DNA of 64,000 nt from Siccirubricoccus deserti (GTDB taxonomy: Bacteria > Pseudomonadota > Alphaproteobacteria > Acetobacterales > Acetobacteraceae). The first letter of the stretch is position 1. The number at the start of each line of letters is the position of its first letter. Position numbers and translations under genes: made by a program. The notes beneath the pieces were generated by a model. That model had not been told where the DNA came from, did not search any database, and saw only the letters and a program-made list of their open reading frames with translations. The stretch is from positions 1-64,000 of the forward strand of contig NZ_JACOMF010000001.1 in the NCBI RefSeq assembly GCF_014283215.1, given 5' to 3'. This document shows, in pieces, positions 8,459 through 16,808 of this stretch.

Positions 8459-8576
8459 CGGGCGGCAGGCTCCACCGCGGCGTGGCGGAAGATCGTCCCG
8501 GCGCCCAAGCTCCCGGTGACGAGGCGGCCGGGGTTGATCGCCGCCGGGCGCGATCAGCCCGTCGCTGCCATCCGCG

Positions 8577-9269
8577 CTACAGATATTCCTCGGCGAGGGC
8601 GCTGTCCTGGATCTCCGCCACGCTGCCGGCGCGGCGCACCTCGCCACCGCGCATGACATAGCCGCGCGTCGCCAGCTTCAGCGCCGGCCGGGCCATCTGC
8701 TCGGTCATCAATATGGTGGTGTTGCGCGCCTGCATCTGCCGGATGGCGTCGCTGATCTGCCGCACCCAGATCGGCGCCAGGCCGAGGAAGGGTTCGTCCA
8801 GCAGCAGCAGCCGTGGCATGGCGCACATCGCCCGGCTGATCGCCACCAGCTGCTGCTGCCCGCCGGACAGCTGCCCGGCGGGCTGACTGGCCCGCTCCGC
8901 CAGGAAGGGAAACAGCGAGACCAGCCAGTCGAAGCTCTCCCGCTGATGCCGGCGGCCCATGCCGAAGGCGCCGGAGAGCACATTCTCCGCCACCGTCATG
9001 CTGGGAAAGACGCGGCGGCCTTCCGGCGAATAGCCGATGCCCTCACGGGCGCGACGCTCGCAGGGGATGCTGGTCAGCTCCTTGCCATCCAGCCGGATGC
9101 TGCCGCCGGCGGTCCGGACCAGGCCGATGACCGCGTTGATGGTGCTGGACTTGCCGGCCCCGTTGGCGCCGACCAGCAACACCGTCTCATTCTGCCGCAC
9201 ATCGATGGAAACGCCGGCGAGCGCCGTGATCCCGCCGTAGCGCACCTGCAGGTCGCGGATCTCCAGCAT
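8577..9269 (-). CDS. livF: Branched-chain amino-acid-type ABC transporter ATPase LivF
   Basis: A 230-residue ATPase with Walker A GANGAGKSS, the signature LSGGQQQLVAISRAM, Walker B LLLLDEPFLGLAP and the switch His region (TEQMAR, where a Gln/Met occurs in place of the commoner His). Length and the NIVL-type C-terminus fit LivF. Its ATG overlaps the livG stop by one base (TGATG). It is the last gene of a five-gene importer operon and works with LivG to power uptake of branched-chain amino acids or a related organic acid or amide. Confidence 0.9.
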   Translation of the reverse strand: MLEIRDLQVRYGGITALAGVSIDVRQNETVLLVGANGAGKSSTINAVIGLVRTAGGSIRLDGKELTSIPCERRAREGIGYSPEGRRVFPSMTVAENVLSGAFGMGRRHQRESFDWLVSLFPFLAERASQPAGQLSGGQQQLVAISRAMCAMPRLLLLDEPFLGLAPIWVRQISDAIRQMQARNTTILMTEQMARPALKLATRGYVMRGGEVRRAGSVAEIQDSALAEEYL

Positions 9270-10006
9270 CAGACGGCATCCCCCGCGTCGGCGCCGACAT
9301 AGGCGGCGATCACATCCGGCCGCGCCAGCACCTCGGCGACCGCCCCCCTGGCGAGCACGGCGCCGGCGTCCAGCACCAGGATCTCCGGACAGAGCCGACG
9401 CACCAGATCCATGTCGTGCTCCACGATCAGCACGCTGCAGCCCTGACGTGAGACATGGTGGACGAAGTCGTCCACCCGGCTGCGCTCGCTGCGCTCCAGC
9501 CCCGCCGCCGGCTCGTCCAGCAGCAGCACCTGCGGGTCGGCCGCATAGGCCAGCACCAGGCCGAGCATCTTCTGCAAGCCGTAGGGCAGCTTGTCGCTCT
9601 GCTCCTCCAGCCGGTCGGCCAGGCCGAAGTCGCGCAGCAGCGGCACCAGTCGCGTCCAGCCATCCAGCCCGCCGCGGCTGAAGCGCAGGGCGCGGGCGAC
9701 ATTCTCCCGCACATCGGCGGTCTTGAAAGTGTTGGTCTGCTGGAAGCTGCGCACCACGCCGAGCCGGCTGAGCGCATGCGTCGGCCAGCCGGTGACGTCC
9801 TGGCTGCCCAGCAGGATGCGGCCGGCCGTGGGCGGCGTGCGGCCGGTGATGACGTTGATGAGCGTGGTCTTGCCGGCGCCATTCGGGCCGATGACGCCGA
9901 GCACCGCGCCAGGCGGCAGGGTGAAATCGACATCCTCCAGCACCCGCAGCCCGCCGAAGCGCTTGGCAAGGCCTTCGACGCGGAGGTCGCGCGCCATGCC
10001 GCTCAT
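9269..10006 (-). CDS. livG: Branched-chain amino-acid-type ABC transporter ATPase LivG
   Basis: A 245-residue ATPase with Walker A GPNGAGKTT, the Q-loop region FQQTNTF, Walker B VLLLDEPAAGLE and switch VEHDMDLV. The canonical signature LSGGQ is replaced: at the expected place the chain reads DKLPYGLQKMLGLVLAYA, so the LivG-style signature is degenerate. That is fairly common among LivG subunits, which often have S/PYG. The start overlaps the livM stop by four bases. A second ATG three codons in (9997) is a possible alternative start. Confidence 0.9.
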   Translation of the reverse strand: MSGMARDLRVEGLAKRFGGLRVLEDVDFTLPPGAVLGVIGPNGAGKTTLINVITGRTPPTAGRILLGSQDVTGWPTHALSRLGVVRSFQQTNTFKTADVRENVARALRFSRGGLDGWTRLVPLLRDFGLADRLEEQSDKLPYGLQKMLGLVLAYAADPQVLLLDEPAAGLERSERSRVDDFVHHVSRQGCSVLIVEHDMDLVRRLCPEILVLDAGAVLARGAVAEVLARPDVIAAYVGADAGDAV

Positions 10007-10995
10007 CGCCCCCTCCTCCGGCGGAACAGCGCCGCCACCGCGCCGACGATGCCGCCGCGCGCCACCAGCGCCACGATCACCAGCAGCAGCCCGAACAACC
10101 CCTGCGCATACTGCCCCTGGTTGCCGAGGAAATTCGAGGCGGTGACCAGGGTCGAGGCGCCGATCACCGGGCCGAGGATGGAGCCGCGGCCGCCGATGAC
10201 GGTGAAGGCCAAGTGATCCACCGCCTGCTGCACCCCAAAGGAGGTCGGGTGCACAGTCAGCAGCATGTTGGCGAGGGAGAAGCCGGCCATGCCGGCGATG
10301 CCGGCGGAGATCACGAAGCCCAGCGCCTTGTAGCGCCAGACCACCAGGCCCAGGCTTTCGGCCAGTGCCTCATTCTCCTCGATGGCGGCGAAATGCTGCC
10401 GGCAGAGCGAGATCAGCGCCACAGTGATGATGGCACCGAGCAACGCCATCGCCGCCGCCAGCACCAGCACCGAGCGGCTGTCGGCGAGTTCCATGGTGAA
10501 GAGCGTCGGCGCCGGGAAGCCCGCCAGCCCGTCCGAGCCCCCGGTCAGTCCCGGGGTCATGAACAGCAGCAGGTGCAGGATCTCAGTCAGCACGAAGGTG
10601 ACCAGGACGAAGTAGGTGCCGCGCAGCCGCAGCACCAGCGCACCCAGCGGCATCGCCACCAGCGCCGGTACCACGAAGCTGGCGGCCACCAGCAGCAGCA
10701 CGTTGGTGGCACCCTGCATCGCCAGCAGCACCGCGGTGTAGCCGCCGATCGCCATGAAGGCCGGGGTGGCGAAGCTCAACAAATCCATGCGCAGCATGAT
10801 GAAGACGCTGAGCGAGGCCATCACCCCGATCAGCACCTGATTCGCGATGGAGGAGACGAGCATGTCCTCGGTGAGGAAGGGCAGCGCCAGAGCGGCGGTG
10901 AAGATTGCCAGCGCCGCCCATTCCTGGCCGCCGGGGCGGGAGGCGCCGCTCGGGGCCAGGGCCGAAGACCGAGGGGCCGGAGACTCAGGCGCCAC
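10003..10995 (-). CDS. livM: Branched-chain amino-acid-type ABC permease LivM
   Basis: A 330-residue inner-membrane permease with about ten helices and the LivM cytoplasmic loop IEENEALAESLGLVVWRYKALGF (EENE..AES.G in place of the usual DNE.AA...G). The N-terminal 25 residues are cytoplasmic and Ala/Pro-rich. The start is GTG at 10995, overlapping the livH stop by 11 bases. A GSILGPVIGA segment near the C-terminus is typical of the family. It pairs with LivH to form the membrane pore. Confidence 0.88.
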   Translation of the reverse strand: MAPESPAPRSSALAPSGASRPGGQEWAALAIFTAALALPFLTEDMLVSSIANQVLIGVMASLSVFIMLRMDLLSFATPAFMAIGGYTAVLLAMQGATNVLLLVAASFVVPALVAMPLGALVLRLRGTYFVLVTFVLTEILHLLLFMTPGLTGGSDGLAGFPAPTLFTMELADSRSVLVLAAAMALLGAIITVALISLCRQHFAAIEENEALAESLGLVVWRYKALGFVISAGIAGMAGFSLANMLLTVHPTSFGVQQAVDHLAFTVIGGRGSILGPVIGASTLVTASNFLGNQGQYAQGLFGLLLVIVALVARGGIVGAVAALFRRRRGR

Positions 10996-11851
10996 GGATC
11001 TGTCGCCCGAACAGCCCGGTCGGCCGCGCCAGCAGGATCACCAGCACCATGATGAAGAGCACCAGCGCCCCTGCTGAGCCGCCGAGATAGACGCTGGCAT
11101 AGGCCTCGATGAAGCCGACGATCAGCGCCGCGATGGTGGCCCCGGCGATGCTGCCGAGGCCGCCCAGGATGACAGTGAGGAAGGAGGTCACCAGCACCGG
11201 GTCGCCGGCGCTCGGCGACAGCGCCAGGATCGGCGTGACCAGCGCCCCGGTCAGCCCGGCGAGGCCGGTGGCCAGGCCGAAGGCGAGCGGAAACAGCAGC
11301 CGCGGCCGCATGCCCTGGGTGGTGGCCACCTGCCGGTCATCCGCCAGGGCGCGCAGCGCGCGGCCGAGATCGGTGCGGTAGATCAGCCAATAGATCGCCC
11401 CGATCGCGCAGCCGCAGACCGCCAGCACCACCAGATTCTCCTTGGCGATGCGCAGCGCGCCGATGCTGTAGCTGCCCTTCACCGGGAAGCTGAACTCCGG
11501 CGACTGCGGCCCGAAGACCGCCAGCAGCCCGGTGGAGATCATCAGGTAAAGGCCGAGCGTCAGCATCATCGTCGCCAGATGATCGTCGACGAAGCGCTCG
11601 ATGACGAAGAGCTCATAGACATAGCCGAGCGCCGCGGTGACCAGCACCGCCGCGAGCACCGCCAGCGGATAGGGCAGCCCCAGCCCGCTGACCGCGCTGT
11701 AGGCGACGTAGCCGCCCAGGGCATAGAAGCCGCCATGGGCGAAGTTGATCACGCCGAGGATGCCGAAGATCAGCGTGAAGCCCAGGGCGAGCAACGCATA
11801 TTGCGCGCCAAGGCTGACGCCGATGATGGCGGCGGACCAGAATTCATGCAT
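10985..11851 (-). CDS. livH: Branched-chain amino-acid-type ABC permease LivH
   Basis: A 288-residue permease. MHEFWSAAIIGVSLGAQYAL leads into GFTLIFGILGVINFAHGGFY, the family fingerprint. The loop TDLGRALRALADDRQVATTQG is the LivH coupling region (usually RA.A.D...A...G), and GGLGSIAGA is present near the end. The start at 11851 is chosen because the first helix begins at once; it lies 28 bases after the binding-protein stop. Confidence 0.9.
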   Translation of the reverse strand: MHEFWSAAIIGVSLGAQYALLALGFTLIFGILGVINFAHGGFYALGGYVAYSAVSGLGLPYPLAVLAAVLVTAALGYVYELFVIERFVDDHLATMMLTLGLYLMISTGLLAVFGPQSPEFSFPVKGSYSIGALRIAKENLVVLAVCGCAIGAIYWLIYRTDLGRALRALADDRQVATTQGMRPRLLFPLAFGLATGLAGLTGALVTPILALSPSAGDPVLVTSFLTVILGGLGSIAGATIAALIVGFIEAYASVYLGGSAGALVLFIMVLVILLARPTGLFGRQIRGA

Positions 11852-11879
11852 CGACCGGTCTCCGGCGGAACGGGTGCGG

Positions 11880-13091
11880 CTACTGGCCGACCTCGATGCG
11901 GCGGACACCCCGGTTCTGGCCGTCCACGATCAGCCCGGCGCCGAAGGGCAGCGACAGCTCCTGGTTGATGCCGAAGAAGCGCTGGCCGGCCCAGCTGCCG
12001 CGGCCGACATTGGGATCATCCACCGGCATGGCGCGCAGCGCCTCCGCCACCTTGCGGGTATCGGTGGTGGTGCCGGCGGTCTCCATGGCGCGCAAGGTCA
12101 TGCGCGCGCCGACCACCCAGAGCCACATGTTGGTGTTCTCCGGCGCGTCCCGGCCGAGCAGGCGCTTGTACTCATCGGCGATGGCGCGGACCTGCGGATC
12201 CTCGGTCGGCACCACCTCGTACCAGTAGAAATTCTTCAGCACGTCGATGCCGCCGGCAACGCGGATGATCTCCTCCGTGCCAGGACCACCGAGATGGCCG
12301 ATCGGGCCGGTGAAGCCGGCCTGGCGCAGCTGGCGCACGATCAGCCCTGAATCGCCGGGCGGCGAGGAGGCGGTGTCCACCGCATCCGGCCGGCTGGACA
12401 GGATGCGGGTGACGATGGGGGCGAAATTGGTGGTGCCGCGCTGGTAGTATTCCTCGGTCGCGGTGATGCCGAGGCTGCGATAGACCTCGGCATCGACGCT
12501 GGCGATGTCGGTGCCGCCCTGGTCGTTCGGTGCCACCACGACGACCGAGCGCATGCCGAACTGCTGCTGCGCCATGAGGACGATCGGCGCCGCCCATTCG
12601 CTGGGCCCGGGGCCGAGGTGGAACACCAGCGGCCATTGCGGACCGATGGCGTTCTTGGCGTAGCTGTTGGCGAACATCAGCAGGTTGTGCCGCGTCGCCA
12701 CCGGCTTGGCGCCGGTGACCTCTGGCGAGCCGACCGGGCCGATGACGAAGCGCACGCCCTGGCTGGCCAGGTTGTTGATGCCGGCTGCCGCCCCTTCGGC
12801 GGTGTAGCGCGTGTCGTAGCTGACGACGGAGACGGTGCAGCGCCGGCCAGCCACGGTGAAGTTCCGGGCATTCGCCTCGGCGGCGGCGAGCTCCGCCGCG
12901 CCGAGCATCGCCAGCCCCCATTGCGCCGCCGGGCCGGACATCGGCCCCAGCGCGCCGAGCTTCACCTCGCATGCCTGCTGCGCCCCGGCCTGGCCGCCAA
13001 GCGCCATGGCCAGGGCGATGGTGGCGGCGAACAACGGACGACGGGCCGAAGCTGCCGCAGCAGCCTGGCCCCGCGTGGTGCGGCGCGGCAT
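11880..13091 (-). CDS. Branched-chain amino-acid-type ABC substrate-binding protein
   Basis: A 403-residue periplasmic binding protein and first gene of the Liv-type operon. The signal sequence runs through FAATIALAMALGGQAGAQQA. The mature chain opens CEVKLGALGPMSGPAAQWG, the type I periplasmic-binding fold that recognises amino acids, amides or aromatic acids, and continues with RFVIGPVGSPEVTGAKPVA. The arrangement binding protein-LivH-LivM-LivG-LivF is complete, so this is a self-sufficient importer; the ligand cannot be told from sequence. The ATG at 13091 follows GGGAG. The 35 bases upstream are less GC-rich and probably hold the promoter. Confidence 0.88.
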   Translation of the reverse strand: MPRRTTRGQAAAAASARRPLFAATIALAMALGGQAGAQQACEVKLGALGPMSGPAAQWGLAMLGAAELAAAEANARNFTVAGRRCTVSVVSYDTRYTAEGAAAGINNLASQGVRFVIGPVGSPEVTGAKPVATRHNLLMFANSYAKNAIGPQWPLVFHLGPGPSEWAAPIVLMAQQQFGMRSVVVVAPNDQGGTDIASVDAEVYRSLGITATEEYYQRGTTNFAPIVTRILSSRPDAVDTASSPPGDSGLIVRQLRQAGFTGPIGHLGGPGTEEIIRVAGGIDVLKNFYWYEVVPTEDPQVRAIADEYKRLLGRDAPENTNMWLWVVGARMTLRAMETAGTTTDTRKVAEALRAMPVDDPNVGRGSWAGQRFFGINQELSLPFGAGLIVDGQNRGVRRIEVGQ

Positions 13092-13215
13092 GACGTTCTC
13101 CCGAAGTATTCGTTAGGTTTGCGCGAACGATGGAAGCCGGCGTCGGCAGCGTCAAGCCCGCGCCGGCATGCGTGGCCGGCCGGCAGCCACGGGGCTGCCG
13201 CGCCGCGCACCCGCG

Positions 13216-13656
13216 CTAGATCCGGTACGCCTGCCGCGCCAGCAGGCGCCAGGCGGACCCATCCTTCTGCCAGACCTGCAGCACGCCGATCCGCACCGGC
13301 GAGACCTGCCCGTTGCTCTCCGTCTCGCCCGTCAGCAGGTGGCGGACAATGGCGTTGTTGCCGGCCAAGCCAATGGTCTGGTCGCCGAGGTTGATGGAGC
13401 GGAACACGCTGGTGCGGTTGACCAGCGCATCGATGAACTCCTTGCGGCTCTCGATGCGCCCGGCGGAGTGGCCATAACTCAGCGCCTCGGCGCAGAGCGA
13501 CTCCAGGGCCGCACGGTCCGGCTTCAGCATCGCCGCGGTCAGCGCATCCACCGCCCGCGCCACCGCCTGCTGGTCACCGGATTGCGCGGCCGCCGGCAGC
13601 GCCGTCAGCAAACCCGTCGCCGCCGCCGCTGCCGCGACATGCCTTCTGTTCAGCAT
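13216..13656 (-). CDS. Exported NTF2/SnoaL-like (DUF4440-type) protein
   Basis: A 146-residue protein. MLNRRHVAAAAAATGLL ending at LPAAAQ is an export signal with a twin Arg (RR). The mature part (about 25-146) is a cone-fold NTF2-like domain: AVARAVDALTAAMLKPDRAALESL, LSYGHSAGRIESRKEFIDAL and VLQVWQKDGSAWRLLARQAYRI. Such proteins are often enzymes or ligand carriers of unknown substrate. The start at 13656 is preferred over an ATG two codons earlier because GGAGG stands eight bases before it. It lies between the Liv operon and a carbonic-anhydrase-like gene, with no clear operon link. Confidence 0.75.
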   Translation of the reverse strand: MLNRRHVAAAAAATGLLTALPAAAQSGDQQAVARAVDALTAAMLKPDRAALESLCAEALSYGHSAGRIESRKEFIDALVNRTSVFRSINLGDQTIGLAGNNAIVRHLLTGETESNGQVSPVRIGVLQVWQKDGSAWRLLARQAYRI

Positions 13657-13762
13657 TCCCATTTCCTCCCGCTGGCCGGTTGTCCGGCAGGGGAGAGGCT
13701 ACAGCGGATTGCCGGCGAATTTGCATGCAATCCGCATTCGCCCGGGAGTTGGTTCGTTCCGC

Positions 13763-14311
13763 CTACCGGCCGAGCGAGGCCCGGTGCCGCCCGGAGAGCT
13801 CCACGTAATGGTTCGCGGTACGGTCGAAACCGGCGCGCTGCTCCTCGCTCAATACCCGCACCAGCACCGCGGGGTTGCCCATCCACAGCTCATAGCGGCC
13901 GATCCGCTTGCGCGGCGGCAGCACGCTGCCGGCGGCCAGCACGCCGCCCTCCTCGATCACCGCCTCGTCCAGCACCGTGGCACCCATGCCGACGAAGGCC
14001 CGGGTCTCCAGCGTGCAGGCATGGATGATGGCGGCATGGCCGATGGTGACGTCGGTGCCGATGCGGGTCGCCTGAGTGCCGGCGTTCACATGGACGATGG
14101 TGCCGTCCTGGATATTGGTGCGGGCGCCGACGCGGATGAAGTTCGTGTCGCCACGCAGCACGCAATGATACCAGATATTGGCCCCCTCCCCGACCTCGAC
14201 ATCGCCGATCACCGCGGCGGTCGGGGCGATGAAGGCGGTGGCGTGCACCACCGGCAGCTTGCCCTCGAAGGGGTAGAGCGGGCCGTGCACGGCCGGCGAG
14301 TTGTGGTCCAT
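13763..14311 (-). CDS. Gamma-carbonic-anhydrase-like hexapeptide-repeat protein
   Basis: A 182-residue left-handed beta-helix protein with hexapeptide repeats at about 25-150 (IAPTAAVIGDVEVGEGANIW and similar). His74, His92 and His97 (in TIVHVNAG and GHAAIIHACTL) reproduce the spacing of the three zinc ligands of gamma-class carbonic anhydrases; the PaaY/YrdA type is the closest family. Arg53 in VLRGDTNFI is the usual interface Arg. Activity is plausible but many such proteins are inactive as anhydrases. It is followed on the same strand by nothing coupled, and preceded by argC with an 80-base gap. Confidence 0.82.
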   Translation of the reverse strand: MDHNSPAVHGPLYPFEGKLPVVHATAFIAPTAAVIGDVEVGEGANIWYHCVLRGDTNFIRVGARTNIQDGTIVHVNAGTQATRIGTDVTIGHAAIIHACTLETRAFVGMGATVLDEAVIEEGGVLAAGSVLPPRKRIGRYELWMGNPAVLVRVLSEEQRAGFDRTANHYVELSGRHRASLGR

Positions 14312-14393
14312 TCTTGGTTCCTTTCCCTGTGACGACGGGCGTTCACTCCGGAACGCCAGCCGCTGTCCCGTGACCTCTCGCGGCAGCGCCGGC

Positions 14394-15347
14394 CTATTCA
14401 GCGGCGGCCGGCAGCCTGGTCTCGACCGGAACGCCGAGCATAAGCCCGATGTTCTGCACCGCCGCCCCCGACGCCCCCTTGCCGAGATTGTCGTAGCGCG
14501 CGGTCAGGACCGCCTGGCCATGCCCCGCATTGCCATGCACCCGCAGCTCCAGCAAATTGGTGTTGTTCAGCGCCTGCGGCTCCAGCTTGGCACCCGGCGG
14601 CACCACCCGGACGTATTCGCTGCCGGCGTAGCGCGCCGCCAGCACGGCCTCGATCTCGGCCGGCGCGGGCTTGCCCGGCAGGGTCTCCAGGTGCAGCGGG
14701 ATGCTGTCGATCATGCCCTGGCGGAAGTCACCGACGCTGGGAACGAAGATCGGCCGCCGCGACAGGCCGGAGTAGCGGTGCAGCTCCGACGCATGCTTGT
14801 GCTCAAGCGTGAGCGCATAGAGCTCGAAATCCGGCGCGGTGCCGCCTTCGTAGGCGGCGATCATGGCATTGCCGCCGCCGGAATAGCCGGAGACGGCGTT
14901 CACGCTGACCGGGTAATCGGCCGGGATGATCCCCGCCTCGACCAGCGGCCGAAGCAGCAGGATGGCGCCGGTCGGGTAGCAGCCGGGGTTGGAGACGCGC
15001 GGCGCCGCGGCGATCGCCGCCGGCTGCTCCGTGGTCAGTTCCGGCAGGCCATAGACCCAGTCCGGGTTCACCCGATGGGCGCTGCTGGCGTCCAGCAACC
15101 GCGGCGCGGCGTCACCGAGGCTGGCGGCCAGGGCGGCGCTTTCCTTCGCCGCGTCGTCCGGCAGGCAGAGCACCACCAGGTCCACCTCGGCCATCAGGGC
15201 TCGGCGGGCCTCGGGGTCCTTGCGGCGAGCGGCATCGATGGAACGCACCGCGACATGCGGCAGGATTGCCAGCCGCTCGCGGATCTGCAGGCCGGTGGTG
15301 CCGGCCTCGCCATCGATGAACACCGTCGGGATGCTGCCCTTGGCCAT
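14394..15347 (-). CDS. argC: N-acetyl-gamma-glutamyl-phosphate reductase, type 2
   Basis: Arginine biosynthesis enzyme of 317 residues that reduces N-acetylglutamyl phosphate to the semialdehyde with [21 protein letters not shown] (10-26) is the nucleotide-binding loop of the short type 2 form, and [11 protein letters not shown] carries catalytic Cys123. [15 protein letters not shown] and LETLPGK are further family blocks. The start at 15347 follows GGAGAG. It lies downstream of rplM-rpsI on the same strand, the usual arrangement in alphaproteobacteria, with about 180 bases between them. Confidence 0.93.
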   Translation of the reverse strand: MAKGSIPTVFIDGEAGTTGLQIRERLAILPHVAVRSIDAARRKDPEARRALMAEVDLVVLCLPDDAAKESAALAASLGDAAPRLLDASSAHRVNPDWVYGLPELTTEQPAAIAAAPRVSNPGCYPTGAILLLRPLVEAGIIPADYPVSVNAVSGYSGGGNAMIAAYEGGTAPDFELYALTLEHKHASELHRYSGLSRRPIFVPSVGDFRQGMIDSIPLHLETLPGKPAPAEIEAVLAARYAGSEYVRVVPPGAKLEPQALNNTNLLELRVHGNAGHGQAVLTARYDNLGKGASGAAVQNIGLMLGVPVETRLPAAAE

Positions 15348-15527
15348 CTCTCGACTCTCCTCACGCCTGAGCGGAGCGGATTCCCACGCCGGCGCTGCCG
15401 CGCCATTGCCATCCGATCCGGTATTTGCCGCGCAAGGCGGCGCAAAAAGCAAGAGGGGCGGACCCTTGCGGACCCGCCCCTCGCGTATGACAGCCAGAAG
15501 GCTGGCGCCGACCGGCGCCCGCCCCGG

Positions 15528-16037
15528 TCAGCGCTTGCTGAACTGGAAGGAACGTCGCGCCTTCGCCTTGCCGTACTTCTTCCGCTCGACCACGCGCGGA
15601 TCGCGGGTCAGGAAGCCGGCCTTCTTCAGGATCGGCCGCAGCTCCGGCTCGTAGTTGGTCAACGCCCGGCTGATGCCGTGGCGCACCGCGCCGGCCTGGC
15701 CGGAGAGGCCGCCGCCGACCACGGTCGCGTTGACATCGAACTGCTGGTAGCGGTCGGCCACCAGGAAGGGCTGGGTGATCAGCATCCGCAGCACCGGCCG
15801 GGCGAAGTAGCGGCCGATCGGCTTGTCGTTGATGGTGATGGTGCCCTTGCCCGGCTTCACCCACACCCGCGCCACGGCGTCCTTACGGCGGCCGGTGGCG
15901 TAGCTGCGGCCCTGGGCATCGCGCTTGGCCTCGCGCAGCGGCGCCGCCGCTTCACCGGCAGCCGGGGTGCCCTGCACCAGGGCCTTGAGGTCGGCCAGCG
16001 TGCCCGTGGTCTGCGGAACGCTTGTCTGCTCGCTCAT
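15528..16037 (-). CDS. rpsI: 30S ribosomal protein S9
   Basis: A 169-residue protein. The S9 core begins at about residue 45 ([20 protein letters not shown]) and ends with the invariant RRSFQFSKR tail that reaches the P-site. The preceding 40 residues are an Ala/Glu-rich extension typical of alphaproteobacterial S9. [19 protein letters not shown] is the rRNA-binding loop. It follows rplM by four bases and shares its promoter. Confidence 0.97.
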   Translation of the reverse strand: MSEQTSVPQTTGTLADLKALVQGTPAAGEAAAPLREAKRDAQGRSYATGRRKDAVARVWVKPGKGTITINDKPIGRYFARPVLRMLITQPFLVADRYQQFDVNATVVGGGLSGQAGAVRHGISRALTNYEPELRPILKKAGFLTRDPRVVERKKYGKAKARRSFQFSKR

Positions 16038-16041
16038 GGGC

Positions 16042-16548
16042 TCAGGCAACCTTCGCGGTGGTAGTCTTGGCCGCGCCGCTCGTGGCGACATTCTTGCGGT
16101 TCATGCCAGCGACATCGAGCGCCACCGGCTGCTGGCCGGCATGCGGATGCTCGGCACTGGCATAGACGTGCAGGTTCTTCATCTGCGCCCGGCCGAGCGG
16201 GCCACGGGTGATCATCCGCTCGACGGCCTTCTCGACCACGCGCTCGGGGTGCTTGCCCTCGAGCCGCTCGCGTACCGTGCGCTCCTTGATGCCGCCGGCG
16301 TAGCCGGTGTGCCAGTAGAACACGGATTGCTCCGCCTTCTGGCCGGTGACCTTCACCTTATGAGCGTTGACCACGACGACATGGTCGCCGCAATCGACAT
16401 GCGGGGTGAATTGCGGCTTGTGCTTGCCACGGAGGCGGTTGGCGATAATGGTGGCGAGACGGCCGAGGACCAGGCCCTCTGCATCCACCACCACCCAGGC
16501 CTTCTGCACGTCCGCCGGCTTCAGCGAGCGGGTCTGCGTCTGCAACAT
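16042..16548 (-). CDS. rplM: 50S ribosomal protein L13
   Basis: A 168-residue protein. [40 protein letters not shown] and [19 protein letters not shown] are diagnostic of L13. The C-terminus has an Ala/Thr/Lys-rich extension of about 15 residues beyond the usual end. It is the first gene of the rplM-rpsI operon, transcribed from the promoter at 16584-16612. Confidence 0.97.
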   Translation of the reverse strand: MLQTQTRSLKPADVQKAWVVVDAEGLVLGRLATIIANRLRGKHKPQFTPHVDCGDHVVVVNAHKVKVTGQKAEQSVFYWHTGYAGGIKERTVRERLEGKHPERVVEKAVERMITRGPLGRAQMKNLHVYASAEHPHAGQQPVALDVAGMNRKNVATSGAAKTTTAKVA

Positions 16549-16583
16549 GGATCAGTGTTGTCCGAACCGAAGATAGGCTGCGG

Positions 16584-16612
16584 CTTATGGCGGTGCGGCG
16601 CCCGCAGGTCAA
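16584..16612 (-). promoter_or_regulatory. Promoter of rplM-rpsI
   Basis: On the minus strand TTGACC (plus 16607-16612) and CATAAG (plus 16584-16589) are exactly 17 bases apart. Transcription should begin near 16577, giving a leader of about 30 bases before the rplM ATG. Both boxes match the sigma-70 consensus well for so GC-rich a genome. Confidence 0.6.
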
Positions 16613-16808
16613 GTGAAAGCTAAGGCGAACCACGGGTTTTATCGATGCGGTAGTATGTTACCACAATTCCGGTTGCGGCCGGCGAAGGTGCCGCCTCCGC
16701 CCTGCTTGCCGAGGGCGAACACCGCTGCCACCCTTGGCCGCCCCGCGCCCAGCGCGGGAAATGCCGTCCCACCGCCGCCCATTGCAGCGCGCCGGCCTGA
16801 CCCGGAGA

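Noticed and set aside
14301-16064. Plus-strand open frame of about 590 codons opposite argC and rpsI
   Set aside because: ArgC and S9 on the minus strand account for the region; the plus reading is Arg/Gln-rich with no recognisable domain.
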